Positions 30,380 to 40,328 of a stretch of DNA of 64,000 bases are shown one piece after another. The notes beneath the pieces are model-generated. The model was given only the letters and a program-made list of their open reading frames with translations, made no database searches and was not told the DNA's origin. The stretch's first letter is position 1. Every line of letters begins with the position of its first letter. This DNA is from Qipengyuania seohaensis (GTDB taxonomy: Bacteria > Pseudomonadota > Alphaproteobacteria > Sphingomonadales > Sphingomonadaceae): NCBI RefSeq assembly GCF_002795865.1, contig NZ_CP024920.1, positions 620,001 to 684,000 on the forward strand, read 5' to 3'. Made by a program: the position numbers and the translations under genes.

Positions 30380-32725
30380 ATGCTCCTGTGGCCCCAGCCT
30401 TCGCGCAATAGCTTTTTGCACGCCCTCGGGGCCGGGGCGGGTGTGCTTGCCCTGGCTGCCGCTGCTCCGCTGGCCGCGCAGGACGGGGCGGCGACGGGTG
30501 CGGGCACTGTCGAGGAACCGACGGGGGAAAGCCCCACGGACCTGCCTTCGCCGCCGGACGCGGTCATCGCCGGGCAGAGCGCACTCGATCCACCGCCCAC
30601 TGCCGAATTCAACGCAGCAGGCGAACGCCAGATCGCATTTGCTTCCGATATCCTCAGCTACGATTCCGACGCCGATATCGTCACTGCGGAAGGCAACGTC
30701 GTGCTTCGTTCGGGCGAACGCTCGGTACGGGCCGACAGCGTCAGCTGGAGTAGGCGGACCGGCGTCATTCTTGCCAGCGGCAACGTCCGCTTCGTCGACG
30801 ACAACGGGAACCAGCTTTTCTCCGACCAGGTCGAACTGACCGACGAATTCGAAGCGGGTGCGCTGGAGAACCTCTTGCTCGCGCTACGCCAAGGCGGTCG
30901 TCTTGCCGCGCGGCGGGGTCTGCGCGAATCCGACGGGACCATTGCGCTGCAAGAGGCCGCCTATAGCGCTTGCGCAGTCGTCACGCCAGAAGGCTGCGAC
31001 AAGGACCCTAGCTGGCGCATCACCGCCGACCGCGTGATCTACGACCCCGAGGATTCGCAAGTGCGGTTCCAGGGAGCTTACCTCGAGCTGTTCGGGGCGC
31101 GCATCCTGCCCCTGCCCGGCCTCGCAATCCGCACCGATGGCGGCGCGGTGAGCGGATTTCTCGTGCCCGACCTGCGCTTTTCGGAAAGCAACGGGGTCGA
31201 GGTTTCGGGGAGCTATTACATCCGCTTCGACGACAACAAGGACCTGACGGTTTCGGCCTACGCCTTCACCGAAGCGCCGCCAATGATTTCGGCTCAGTGG
31301 CGCCACCTCACGGACAAGGGCGCCTACCAGATCACCGGCTACGCAACGAACAGCCGGCGTTTCACCGACGCATCGCGTACCGACACGTTCGAAAGCGAGC
31401 CGCGCGGCTACCTGTTCGCCAACGGCAAATTCCAGTTCACCCCGGAGTGGAGCCTGACGAGCTCGATCAGGCTGGCAAGCGACCGCACTTTCCTGCGCCG
31501 TTATGACATCAGCCGCGACGACCGACTGCGTTCGATGGTGGATCTGGAGCGGATCGACCGCAATTCCTACTTCTCGCTGGCAGGCTGGGCCACGCAGACG
31601 CTGCGGCTGAACCAGGACCAGGGACAGGTGCCGATCGCCCTGCCCGCCATGGATTACCGCCTGCGCCTCGACGAGCCGGTGCTTGGCGGCAAGATCGAAT
31701 TGCAGGCCAATACCCTCGCGATCATGCGCGACGAAGGGCAGGATACGCAGCGCGCATTTGCTCGCGCGAAATGGGACCTGCGCAGGATCACGGGTCTCGG
31801 CCAGGTCGTGACCCTGACCGGCCTCGTCCGCGGCGACGTCTACCATTCCAACGACAATTTCCTCACGCAGACGGTATCCTATCGCGGCGACAGCGGCTGG
31901 CAGGCCCGCGGCGTTGCGCTGGGCGCGCTGGATATCGAATGGCCTTTCGCTGGCGAGCTACTCGGCGGTACGCAGGTCTTCACCCCGCGTGTCCAGCTGG
32001 TGGTAACCCCGCCAATAAAAAACCTTGCCATCCCGAACGAGGATGCGCGGGCAATCGACCTCGAAGATTCCAACCTTTTCGCGCTCAACCGTTTTCCGGG
32101 CTACGACCGGATCGAGGATGGCGCGCGGATCACCTACGGCTTCGACTGGGAGCTTCGCCGTCCGGGTTGGGAAGTAAAGACGACGCTCGGCCAGTCCTAC
32201 CGGCTCGATGCCGACCGCGACATCTTTCCTGATGGCACCGGCTTGTCCGAAAAGGTAAGTGATATCGTGGGACGGACCCAGTTGCGGTTCCGCGACTTCG
32301 TGAAACTCACGCACCGATACCGCCTGGACAAGGACAATCTGGCCGTAAGGCGCAACGAATTCGATGCGACCGTGGGCACCAGCGCCACTTATGTCGAGGT
32401 CGGTTACCTGCGCCTCGATCGCAACATCACCTCGGTAGAGGATTTGCAGGACCGTGAGGAATTGCGCGCTGCTGCACGCCTGTCGTTTGCCAATTACTGG
32501 TCGGTCTTCGGATCGGGTGTATTCAACCTCACCAATCGCGACGAGGATCTCAGTCTCTCGAGCGACGGCTTCCAGCCGATCAGGACGCGCCTTGGCCTTG
32601 CCTACCAGGACGATTGCCTGGAACTCGGCCTGACCTGGCGGCGCGATTACGTGTCAGCAGGCGATGCCGAACGCGGCGATACGTTCCAGCTCTATTTCAG
32701 CTTGAAAAACCTCGGCTTCAGATAG
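30380..32725 (+). CDS. lptD: LPS-assembly outer-membrane protein LptD
   Basis: From ATG 30380 the protein has 781 residues. It has a signal peptide (FLHALGAGAGVLALAAAAP, cut after LAAQ), a beta-taco OstA domain (about 75-190: IAFASDILSYDSDADIVTAE and NVVLRSGERSVRADSVSW) and a C-terminal beta-barrel of about 550 residues ending in LYFSLKNLGFR. It places lipopolysaccharide in the outer leaflet together with LptE. Cys pairs (YSACAVVTPEGCDKD) can form the required disulfides. It leads the operon lptD-surA-pdxA-rsmA. Confidence 0.95.
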   Translation: MLLWPQPSRNSFLHALGAGAGVLALAAAAPLAAQDGAATGAGTVEEPTGESPTDLPSPPDAVIAGQSALDPPPTAEFNAAGERQIAFASDILSYDSDADIVTAEGNVVLRSGERSVRADSVSWSRRTGVILASGNVRFVDDNGNQLFSDQVELTDEFEAGALENLLLALRQGGRLAARRGLRESDGTIALQEAAYSACAVVTPEGCDKDPSWRITADRVIYDPEDSQVRFQGAYLELFGARILPLPGLAIRTDGGAVSGFLVPDLRFSESNGVEVSGSYYIRFDDNKDLTVSAYAFTEAPPMISAQWRHLTDKGAYQITGYATNSRRFTDASRTDTFESEPRGYLFANGKFQFTPEWSLTSSIRLASDRTFLRRYDISRDDRLRSMVDLERIDRNSYFSLAGWATQTLRLNQDQGQVPIALPAMDYRLRLDEPVLGGKIELQANTLAIMRDEGQDTQRAFARAKWDLRRITGLGQVVTLTGLVRGDVYHSNDNFLTQTVSYRGDSGWQARGVALGALDIEWPFAGELLGGTQVFTPRVQLVVTPPIKNLAIPNEDARAIDLEDSNLFALNRFPGYDRIEDGARITYGFDWELRRPGWEVKTTLGQSYRLDADRDIFPDGTGLSEKVSDIVGRTQLRFRDFVKLTHRYRLDKDNLAVRRNEFDATVGTSATYVEVGYLRLDRNITSVEDLQDREELRAAARLSFANYWSVFGSGVFNLTNRDEDLSLSSDGFQPIRTRLGLAYQDDCLELGLTWRRDYVSAGDAERGDTFQLYFSLKNLGFR

Positions 32726-32793
32726 GCGTTGAACAGGCCGTGCCATGTAGTTGGCAGGGGGAAATAAACGCGCTATCCGCCCACGCCATCAGC

Positions 32794-32824
32794 AACGGTT
32801 AAGCCACGCTTTGGCAAAGCCGTT
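32794..32824. repeat. Inverted repeat in the lptD-surA gap
   Basis: AACGG (32794-32798) with CCGTT (32820-32824) and an inner GCCA/TGGC pair form an imperfect hairpin 45 bases before surA. It has no T run, so it is more likely a processing or attenuation structure than a terminator. Confidence 0.35.
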
Positions 32825-32868
32825 ACCTATCCGGGTGCGCTGTGCGCGCCGCAAATGGAATTTTACGC

Positions 32869-34221
32869 GTGAACGCAACCAAGCTTGCCAAAATGTGCGG
32901 TTCTGCCGCTGCTCTCGTCGCTACGCTCGCCCTTGCCGCTACGCCGGCAAGCGTCGGTGCGCAGGCGTCGGTAACGGCCAACACCCTCGACCTTCCGGAT
33001 GAGCTGACCATGCTCACCAATCCGGACCCGAACGTGCGCCGCGCAACTGCTGTCGTGAATGGCCACGTCATTACCGGAACTGACCTCGACCAGCGTGTCG
33101 CCCTTCTCGTAGAAGCGAACCAGTCGGACCTCGCCTCGGACGAAATGCGCCGGGTGCGTGAACAGGTCCTGCGCAACCTGATCGACGAAACGCTGCAGAT
33201 CCAGGCAGCCGAAGCCGAAGACATCCAGATTTCTAACGCAGAAGTCGATCAGACCTATGCGCGCATCGCCGCACAGAACAACCGCCGCCTCGAAGACATG
33301 CAGACGTACCTGCTCTCGATCGGTTCTTCGCCCGCATCGCTCAAGCGACAGATCCATGGCGAACTCGCGTGGCAGCGCCTGCTGCGCCAGAAGGTCGCTT
33401 TCTTCGTCAACGTGTCCGCCGAAGAAGTGAACGAGCTGATGGAACGGCTCGAAGCATCGAAGGGTACGGAAGAATATCGTCTCGGCGAAATCTACCTGTC
33501 CGCGACGCCTGAAAACGCCGCCGCTGTCGAAGCCAATGCGCTGAAGATCGTCGAACAGCTGCGTCAGGGCGGAAGCTTCGTGGCCTATGCGCGCCAGTTC
33601 TCCGAAGCATCGACCGCCGCAGTGGGTGGCGACCTCGGCTGGATTCGCCTGCCACAGCTCAAGAATGCACAGCTCGAAGCGGTCGCTCAGGAAATGCAGC
33701 CCGGGCAGCTGGTCGGTCCGATCGAAATTCCGGGCGGTTTCTCGATCCTCTACCTGATCGAAAAGCGCCAGGTACTCACGGCCGACCCGCGCGACGCGAT
33801 CCTGAGCCTGAAGCAGATCCAGATTTCCTTCGACCAGAACGCCGCGCAGGCAGCCAATGAAGCGCGCCTCCAGGAATTCCTTGCAGGCGTTCAGACCATG
33901 CGCGGCTGCGGAAGCGCCAACGAAATCGCCGATCGGATCGGTGCTTCCGTGGTCGACAACGACCAGCTTCGCGCACGTGCACTGCCGGAACAGCTGCAGC
34001 AGATCGTCCTCGGCCTCGGCATCGGTGAAGCCACCCCGCCGTTCGGCGACCTGCAGGACGGCGTCCGTGTCCTGATGCTGTGCGGTCGTGACGATCCGGA
34101 AGTCCAGTCGGGCCCGAACTTCGACCAGCTCATGCAGCAGATCGAAGACGAGCGGATCAACCGCGCGGCGCAGCGTTACCTGCGTGACCTGCGTAACGAC
34201 GCCTATATCGAATATAATTGA
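32869..34221 (+). CDS. surA: Periplasmic peptidyl-prolyl isomerase/chaperone SurA
   Basis: The start is GTG 32869 (450 residues) or GTG 32842 (9 residues more); both give a signal peptide that ends VGAQ (MCGSAAALVATLALAATPAS). The N-terminal chaperone part has TDLDQRVALLVEANQSDL and later VLRNLIDETLQIQAAEAED. One parvulin domain follows at about 200-300 (EYRLGEIYLSATPEN, FVAYARQFSEASTAAVGGD, GFSILYLIEKRQ). SurA escorts outer-membrane proteins such as LptD, the upstream gene. It overlaps pdxA by 4 bases. Confidence 0.93.
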   Translation: MNATKLAKMCGSAAALVATLALAATPASVGAQASVTANTLDLPDELTMLTNPDPNVRRATAVVNGHVITGTDLDQRVALLVEANQSDLASDEMRRVREQVLRNLIDETLQIQAAEAEDIQISNAEVDQTYARIAAQNNRRLEDMQTYLLSIGSSPASLKRQIHGELAWQRLLRQKVAFFVNVSAEEVNELMERLEASKGTEEYRLGEIYLSATPENAAAVEANALKIVEQLRQGGSFVAYARQFSEASTAAVGGDLGWIRLPQLKNAQLEAVAQEMQPGQLVGPIEIPGGFSILYLIEKRQVLTADPRDAILSLKQIQISFDQNAAQAANEARLQEFLAGVQTMRGCGSANEIADRIGASVVDNDQLRARALPEQLQQIVLGLGIGEATPPFGDLQDGVRVLMLCGRDDPEVQSGPNFDQLMQQIEDERINRAAQRYLRDLRNDAYIEYN

Positions 34222-35231
34222 CGCCCGCCGCGCTCCCCCTCGCCGTATCCTTGGGCGACCCTGCGGGGATCGGGCCGGAAATCATCGCCGCCGCCTGGGC
34301 GCGCCGGGATGCGGAAACACTCGCCCCCTTCTTTGTGGTGGGCGGCGCAGGCGTCGTTGCCGCAGCGGCGCAATCGTTAGGCACCTCGCTTCCGGTGGAG
34401 CGCATTACCAATCCCTCGCAAGCAGCGCAGGTTTTCGGGCGAGCGCTTCCGGTGCTCGGGCTGGAAGACGAACCGTACAGGCCGGGTGAACCGACCGAAA
34501 ATGGCGCGAGGCTGGCCCTGCACTCCCTTGAACGCGCGACTCAACTCGCGCTCGAGGGGGAAGCTGGAGCGCTCGTCACGGCCCCCATCGCGAAGTCCGA
34601 ACTCGCAAAGGTCGGCTTCGACCATCCTGGCCAGACCGAATTCTTCGCATCTGCCTGCTCGCTCGACCAGCAAGATGCTGTGATGATGCTTGCCGGTCCC
34701 AGCCTGCGCGCCGTGCCGCTGACCGTTCATTGCGCCCTCGCCGAAGTGCCCGGCCGGTTGAGCGTGGACTTGATCTGCCACCGTGCGCGCATCGTCGCAC
34801 AGGCCCTGCAACGCGATTTCGGCCTCGAACGCCCGCGCCTCGCAGTTTGCGGCCTCAACCCGCATGCCGGCGAAGACGGCCGCTTCGGCGATGAGGAGCA
34901 GCGCATCATCGGCCCCGCGATCGAGGCATTGCGCGAAAAAGGTTACGACGTGAGCGGCCCTCACCCCGGAGACGCTCTGTTCACGCCGCGCGCGCGCGCC
35001 ACCTTCGACGTAGCGCTGGCGATGTATCACGACCAGGCGCTGATACCCTTGAAAGCGCTCGATTTCGACGAGGGCGTCAATATGACGCTTGGCCTGCCTA
35101 TCGTGCGGACCAGCCCCGATCACGGGACTGCCTTCGATATCGCGGGCAAGGCCATCGCCGATCCCGGTGCGATGATCGCCGCCCTGCGCATGGCAGGCGA
35201 AATGGCGCAGCGGCGCGCGCGCCATGACTGA
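34218..35231 (+). CDS. pdxA: 4-hydroxythreonine-4-phosphate dehydrogenase
   Basis: The 337-residue protein uses a TTG start overlapping the surA stop. It shows GDPAGIGPEI at the N-terminus, metal-binding His residues in VGFDHPGQTEF and AMYHDQALIPLKAL, and GLPIVRTSPDHGTAFDIAGK at the end. It makes the pyridoxal phosphate precursor with PdxJ. It is coupled by overlap to both surA and rsmA, as in many proteobacteria. Confidence 0.96.
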   Translation: MTPAALPLAVSLGDPAGIGPEIIAAAWARRDAETLAPFFVVGGAGVVAAAAQSLGTSLPVERITNPSQAAQVFGRALPVLGLEDEPYRPGEPTENGARLALHSLERATQLALEGEAGALVTAPIAKSELAKVGFDHPGQTEFFASACSLDQQDAVMMLAGPSLRAVPLTVHCALAEVPGRLSVDLICHRARIVAQALQRDFGLERPRLAVCGLNPHAGEDGRFGDEEQRIIGPAIEALREKGYDVSGPHPGDALFTPRARATFDVALAMYHDQALIPLKALDFDEGVNMTLGLPIVRTSPDHGTAFDIAGKAIADPGAMIAALRMAGEMAQRRARHD

Positions 35232-36048
35232 TCTGCCGCCCCTGCGCGAGGTTATCGCCCGCCACGGACTCAGCGCCAGCAAGGCGCTCGGCCAGAATTT
35301 CCTGTTCGACGAACAATTGCTGGACCGGATAGCCGCTATTCCGGGCGATCTCGCCGGCAGGAAAGTACTCGAAGTCGGGCCCGGACCGGGCGGCCTCACT
35401 CGCGCCCTGTTGCGCGCGGGTGCCGACGTCACGGCGGTAGAAATGGACAGCCGCTGCCTGCCCGCACTTGCCGAACTGGGCGAGGCGTTTCCCGGCAAAC
35501 TCAAGGTCATCCAAGGCGACGCGTTGAAGCTCGATCATGCGGAAATCATGGGCGGCGAGCCTTTCGCCGTCCTGTCCAACCTGCCCTACAATGTCGGAAC
35601 CGCGCTGTTCGTGCGCTGGCTTGGAGGGGAAAGCTGGCCGCCGCTATGGACCAGCCTTACACTGATGTTCCAGCAGGAGGTCGCCCAGCGCATCGCGGCC
35701 ACCCCCGACAATTCCGCTTACGGCCGCCTTGCCGTGCTGGCCCAATGGCGCAGCGCGGCGAAGATGGCGATGAAGGTCCATCGCAGCGCCTTCACCCCTC
35801 CGCCCAAGGTCATGAGCGCTATCGTTCACGTCGAACCGCGCGAAATGCCCGAGGGCGTCAGCGCGCGGGTGCTGGAGCGGCTCACCGAAGCCGCGTTCGG
35901 TCAACGCCGCAAGATGTTGCGCCAGAGCCTGAAAGGCGTGCCCGGTGCGGTGGAAGCGCTGGAACAGGTCGGGATCGACTCCCAGCGCCGCGCGGAAACG
36001 CTTTTCGTCGACGATTTCGTGAATCTTGCGCGGATCCTTTCCGCCTAA
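35224..36048 (+). CDS. rsmA: 16S rRNA (A1518/A1519-N6,N6)-dimethyltransferase
   Basis: The 274-residue protein has KALGQNFLFDEQLLDRIA, the SAM site EVGPGPGGLTRALL, and the catalytic NLPYNVGT motif (N6-adenine methyltransferase motif IV). It dimethylates two adjacent adenosines near the 3' end of 16S rRNA and serves as a late 30S assembly check. It overlaps pdxA by 8 bases and the convergent DUF2189 gene by 4. Confidence 0.97.
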   Translation: MTDLPPLREVIARHGLSASKALGQNFLFDEQLLDRIAAIPGDLAGRKVLEVGPGPGGLTRALLRAGADVTAVEMDSRCLPALAELGEAFPGKLKVIQGDALKLDHAEIMGGEPFAVLSNLPYNVGTALFVRWLGGESWPPLWTSLTLMFQQEVAQRIAATPDNSAYGRLAVLAQWRSAAKMAMKVHRSAFTPPPKVMSAIVHVEPREMPEGVSARVLERLTEAAFGQRRKMLRQSLKGVPGAVEALEQVGIDSQRRAETLFVDDFVNLARILSA

Positions 36049-36824
36049 GCCACTTCGCGCACGATCCTGCGATAGAGGTGCCAGGTCGCATGGCCGAAAA
36101 TCGGTAGTGCTACCAGCAGACCCAGAAACGCCGGGACCAGGGCGAACAGCAACGACAAGGCGATAATCGCCGCCCACAGGGTGAGCATGAACTTGTTGGA
36201 CCGGAATGCAGCGAGACTGGTGATGATCGCCGTCAGGAAATCCACCTCGCGATCGACCAGCATCGGCAGGCTGACGACAGTCACCGCGTAGAACGCCAGC
36301 GCCATGATCGCGCCCACCGCCGTGCCAACGGCCAGCATCGCCAACCCCGCAGGGGTCAGGAACGCCTCTACCGACTCAGCGCCGACGCCCGATTCTGCCA
36401 TGAAGATCGCGAAAATGCCGTGAGCGATGATCATCCAGAAACTGAAGGCGACGAAGACGATGCCGCCCATCATGATGAGCTGCTCGTCGCCCTTTCCCCT
36501 CACAGCCCCGAGGACTGCGCCCCATTTGACCGGAAGGGCAGCCTCGCGCCGACGGCTTACTTCATAAAGGCCCACTGCAGTAAATGGTGCGACAAGCGGG
36601 AAGCCCGCGACGGCGGGAACGAACCACATCGTCTCGCCCCATTCGACCGCCGCGACATAGAGGAACAGCCCTGCCGCGACATAGATCGCGGCGAAGAACA
36701 AGCCGTATATTGGGCAAGCGAGGAAATCGGCGAGGCCCGCTTTCAAGGCCTTGCCGAGATCGGCCAGCGACAGATTGGTCGCCACCCTCACCGGCGCGAT
36801 TTGTGCTTCGCCTGCCGCGTCCAT
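36045..36824 (-). CDS. DUF2189 family integral membrane protein
   Basis: The 259-residue protein has an N-terminal cytosolic lead (VATNLSLADLGKALKAGLAD) and about six hydrophobic spans (for example YGLFFAAIYVAAGLFLYVAA, GGIVFVAFSFWMIIAHGIFA, LTLWAAIIALSLLFALVPAF). The lead motif LADLGKALKAGLADF is typical of DUF2189. Function unknown; the family is common in alphaproteobacteria and sometimes lies near cytochrome oxidase genes. A strong ribosome binding site (GGAGGCGGG) precedes ATG 36824. It lies 60 bases downstream of glcB on the same strand. Confidence 0.9.
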   Translation of the reverse strand: MDAAGEAQIAPVRVATNLSLADLGKALKAGLADFLACPIYGLFFAAIYVAAGLFLYVAAVEWGETMWFVPAVAGFPLVAPFTAVGLYEVSRRREAALPVKWGAVLGAVRGKGDEQLIMMGGIVFVAFSFWMIIAHGIFAIFMAESGVGAESVEAFLTPAGLAMLAVGTAVGAIMALAFYAVTVVSLPMLVDREVDFLTAIITSLAAFRSNKFMLTLWAAIIALSLLFALVPAFLGLLVALPIFGHATWHLYRRIVREVA

Positions 36825-36884
36825 CGTCCCGCCTCCTCTCGATCAGTCCGGTAGGAGGCAGTCTGCTACAGCTTCAGCCGGGCA

Positions 36885-38990
36885 TCAAGCGTCCGCCTTT
36901 TTCCTCAAGCGCCAGGCATGGAGCAGCGGTTCGGTATAGCCACTCGGCTGGTCGACACCCTTGAAGATCAAGTCCTTGGCGGCGCTGAAAGCAGCACCGT
37001 CCTGGTTTTCCAGAAGGGGTTCGTAGAACGGGTCGCCTGCATTCTGCTCGTCGACCTTGGCGGCCATGCGGTGCAGGCTGTCCATCACCTGGTCTTCGGA
37101 AATGACGCCGTGAAGCAGCCAGTTTGCGATATGCTGGCTGGAAATGCGCAGCGTCGCGCGGTCTTCCATCAGGCCGACATCGTTGATGTCCGGCACCTTG
37201 GAACAGCCCACGCCTGCATCGATCCAGCGCACCACGTATCCGAGCAGGCCCTGGCAATTGTTGTCTAGTTCTTCGCGGATTTCCTCTTCGGACCAGTTCG
37301 TGCCGTCTGCCAGCGGAATGGTCAGCAGTTCTTCCAGCTTGGCCGCATCGCCGAGACCCTTCTGGATCTCGAACACGTCCTCGCGGTGGTAATGGATCGC
37401 GTGGAGCGTTGCCGCCGTCGGGCTCGGCACCCAGGCCGTGTTGGCACCGGCACGCAAGTGACCGATCTTCTCGATCATCATCTGGCCCATTAGGTCGGGG
37501 GCAGCCCACATGCCCTTGCCGATCTGCGCGCGGCCAGAAAGCCCGTGCGCAAGACCGATGCCGACATTGCGTGCTTCGTACGCCTTGAGCCAGGCGGACG
37601 ACTTCATCTCGCCCTTGCGCATCATCGGTCCTGCACGCATCGAGGTGTGGATTTCGTCGCCCGTGCGATCGAGGAAGCCGGTGTTGATGAAGACGATCCG
37701 GTCCCGCACCGCGTGAATGCAGGCGGCGAGGTTGGCCGAAGTGCGGCGTTCCTCGTCCATCACACCCACTTTGACCGTGTGGCGCGGCAGGCCGAGCAGG
37801 TCTTCCACCGCATCGAACAGGTCGTTGGTGAAAGCGCACTCTTCGGGCCCGTGCATCTTGGGCTTCACGATATAGATGCTGCCCTTGCGCGAATTGCCGT
37901 ATTTGCCGAGGCCGGCGACGTCGTGCGCGCCGATGGCCGAGGTGACGACCGCATCCATAATGCCTTCGGGTATATCCCCGCCGTCCCAGCGCATGGCTGG
38001 ATTTGTCATCAGGTGACCGACATTGCGGACGAACATCAGGCTGCGACCAGGGAGGGAAAATTCGCTGCCGTCCTGCGCGGTGTAGGTGCGGTCGCCTTCC
38101 AGCGCGCGCGTGACGGTCTTTCCGCCCTTCTCGAAACTTTCGGACAGATCGCCCCGGATCACGCCGAGCCAGTTGCGATAGGCGAGTAGCTTATCTTCCG
38201 CATCGACGGCGGCGACCGAATCTTCGCAATCGGCAATCGTGGTCAGCGCCGCTTCGAGATTGATTTCGGCAATGTTGGCCGGATCGCTGCGACCGATCGG
38301 GTGGTCGGCGTCGAAAACAACCTCGATATGGAGGCCATTGTGCTTGAACAGGCAGGCCTTGTCGTTCCAACCGAGGCACTGCGCCGGATCGGCTAGGGGA
38401 ATGCCGTTGTTCTTGACGTCCGCCAGTTCGGACCACTTCTTGCCGCCCGCCAGCGGTACGGCCTCGTCCATGAAAGCCTTGGCCTTCGCGATCACCGCCG
38501 CGCCGCGATCCTCGTCATACCCGCCGGGCCGCGCCGCAGGGGCGTCGAGCGCATCGGTGCCGTAAAACGCGTCGTAAAGGCTGCCCCAGCGCGCATTCGC
38601 GGCATTAAGAAGGAAGCGCGCATTGAGGATCGGCACCACGAGCTGCGGCCCTGCCATCGTCGCGATCTCGGGATCGACATTCTCGGTCCCGATGGTGAAG
38701 TCGCCCGGCTCGGGCACGAGATAGCCGATCTCTTCGAGAAATGCGCGATAGGCCTTCGCATCATGCGGCTGGCCCGCACGCTCCGTGTGCCACGCATCGA
38801 TTTTCGCCTGAAGATCTTCGCGCTTCTGCAGCAGGGCGCGGTTGCGGGGCGCGAACGTGCCGAGCAGATCGGCGAAACCCGCCCAGAAATCATCCGTATC
38901 GCGTCCGAGCGGTGCGATCACTTCGGTTTCGATAAAGGCGGCCAGAGCCGGATCGACTTCGATCCCTGCGCGCGTCACGTAATCTGTCAT
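36885..38990 (-). CDS. glcB: Malate synthase G
   Basis: From ATG 38990 the protein has 701 residues, the G-isoform length. It condenses glyoxylate and acetyl-CoA to malate. Motifs include [60 protein letters not shown] and [15 protein letters not shown], which carry the acid/base and metal ligands. No isocitrate lyase gene is in the window. It is divergent from the M20 hydrolase gene (129 bases apart). Confidence 0.97.
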   Translation of the reverse strand: MTDYVTRAGIEVDPALAAFIETEVIAPLGRDTDDFWAGFADLLGTFAPRNRALLQKREDLQAKIDAWHTERAGQPHDAKAYRAFLEEIGYLVPEPGDFTIGTENVDPEIATMAGPQLVVPILNARFLLNAANARWGSLYDAFYGTDALDAPAARPGGYDEDRGAAVIAKAKAFMDEAVPLAGGKKWSELADVKNNGIPLADPAQCLGWNDKACLFKHNGLHIEVVFDADHPIGRSDPANIAEINLEAALTTIADCEDSVAAVDAEDKLLAYRNWLGVIRGDLSESFEKGGKTVTRALEGDRTYTAQDGSEFSLPGRSLMFVRNVGHLMTNPAMRWDGGDIPEGIMDAVVTSAIGAHDVAGLGKYGNSRKGSIYIVKPKMHGPEECAFTNDLFDAVEDLLGLPRHTVKVGVMDEERRTSANLAACIHAVRDRIVFINTGFLDRTGDEIHTSMRAGPMMRKGEMKSSAWLKAYEARNVGIGLAHGLSGRAQIGKGMWAAPDLMGQMMIEKIGHLRAGANTAWVPSPTAATLHAIHYHREDVFEIQKGLGDAAKLEELLTIPLADGTNWSEEEIREELDNNCQGLLGYVVRWIDAGVGCSKVPDINDVGLMEDRATLRISSQHIANWLLHGVISEDQVMDSLHRMAAKVDEQNAGDPFYEPLLENQDGAAFSAAKDLIFKGVDQPSGYTEPLLHAWRLRKKADA

Positions 38991-39119
38991 GGAACTCCCT
39001 TGGGGTATTCGAATGGCGATGTGTACCCGGGGAGGAGCGATCCGACGTATGCCGCCAGCGGTTGACGATTGCAAGCGGCGGGGTGGACACTTGGCGCATC
39101 CCGACTAAGGAAGTTGCCG

Positions 39120-40328
39120 ATGAAACCGGACAGTGCCACGCAAGCCCTTCTCGACGCAATCGATGCAGACACCATGCTGCGCGAAGTCCAGGACTGGGCG
39201 GCCATCAATACCGGCACCGCGAACATCGAAGGCCTTGGGAAAATGGCCGGCGTCCTTGGCGATGCCTTCAGCGCCCTACCCGGCGAGGTCGAGCTGGTCG
39301 AACCCGCCACCGTAACCGCCATCAGCGCGGACGGACGCGAGTATGAAAAGCCCCATGGCAGGCACATGCTCCTGCGGGTGCGCCCCGAGGCCGAGCGGCG
39401 TTTCGTCCTGACCGGCCACATGGACACCGTCTTCCCAGTCGACCATCCGTTTCAGGAAACCGTGTGGCTGGACGACGAGACGATCAACGGCCCCGGCACC
39501 GCCGACATGAAGGGCGGCCTCAACGTCATCCTCCACACGCTCAAGCTGTTCGAGACGATCGAAGGCTCCAAGCGCGTCGGCTATGACGTGATGATCAATT
39601 CGGACGAGGAAACCGGTAGTCTCGCCAGCCGCAGCCTCATTGAGGATCTGGCGCGCGGGAAGTATGCCGCACTGACCTACGAGCCGAGCGCCCTGCCCGA
39701 TGGAACGCTGGCCCATGCGCGCGGTGGGACGGGCAATTACTCGATCACGATCACTGGCAAGTCCGCCCATGCCGGACGCAATCCGCACGATGGCCGCAAT
39801 GCCATCGTCGCTGCCAGCGACCTGGTGCTGCGGATCAAGGCGCTCGAGGCGGACGACATCACCGTAAACCCGGCGAAGATCGAAGGCGGTGCGGCCAACA
39901 ATGTCGTGCCGGACCTTGCCATCCTGCGCTTCAACATCCGTCCAAAATCGACCGATGCGATGAACCGCTTCGACGGCGAACTCGACGCGATCCTGCGCAT
40001 GATCGAGGCCGATCACGAAGTCGGCATCCACCGGCACGGAGGCGTCACCCGTCCGCCCAAGCCGGTCGACGAGAAAGCCCAACGTCTGTTCGATCTCGTA
40101 AGATCCTGCGGTGCCGAGCTCGGCCAGGAGATCGGCTGGAAGAGCACCGGCGGGGTTTGCGATGGTAACAACATCGCTGCCACCGGCGTCCCCGTGGTCG
40201 ACACCATGGGCGTGCGCGGCGGGGCAATCCATTCACCGGACGAATTCATGATCGTCCCATCCTTGCGGGAACGCGCGGCATTGTCCGCGCTGGTCCTGAC
40301 CAAGCTTTCCACCGGAGACCATTTGTGA
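39120..40328 (+). CDS. M20 family metallo-hydrolase in the ast cluster
   Basis: From ATG 39120 the protein has 402 residues. The two-zinc M20 core is visible: RFVLTGHMDTVFPVDHPF (His and catalytic Asp), GPGTADMKGGLNVI (bridging Asp) and NSDEETGSLASRS (Glu general base and ligand). The dimerisation lid has GKSAHAGRNPHDGRNAI. M20 members remove acyl or carboxyl groups from amino acids (ArgE, DapE, CPG2 type). The stop overlaps astA by 4 bases (GTGA), so it belongs to arginine succinyl catabolism. A succinylglutamate or succinylornithine desuccinylase role is possible but unproven. Confidence 0.88.
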   Translation: MKPDSATQALLDAIDADTMLREVQDWAAINTGTANIEGLGKMAGVLGDAFSALPGEVELVEPATVTAISADGREYEKPHGRHMLLRVRPEAERRFVLTGHMDTVFPVDHPFQETVWLDDETINGPGTADMKGGLNVILHTLKLFETIEGSKRVGYDVMINSDEETGSLASRSLIEDLARGKYAALTYEPSALPDGTLAHARGGTGNYSITITGKSAHAGRNPHDGRNAIVAASDLVLRIKALEADDITVNPAKIEGGAANNVVPDLAILRFNIRPKSTDAMNRFDGELDAILRMIEADHEVGIHRHGGVTRPPKPVDEKAQRLFDLVRSCGAELGQEIGWKSTGGVCDGNNIAATGVPVVDTMGVRGGAIHSPDEFMIVPSLRERAALSALVLTKLSTGDHL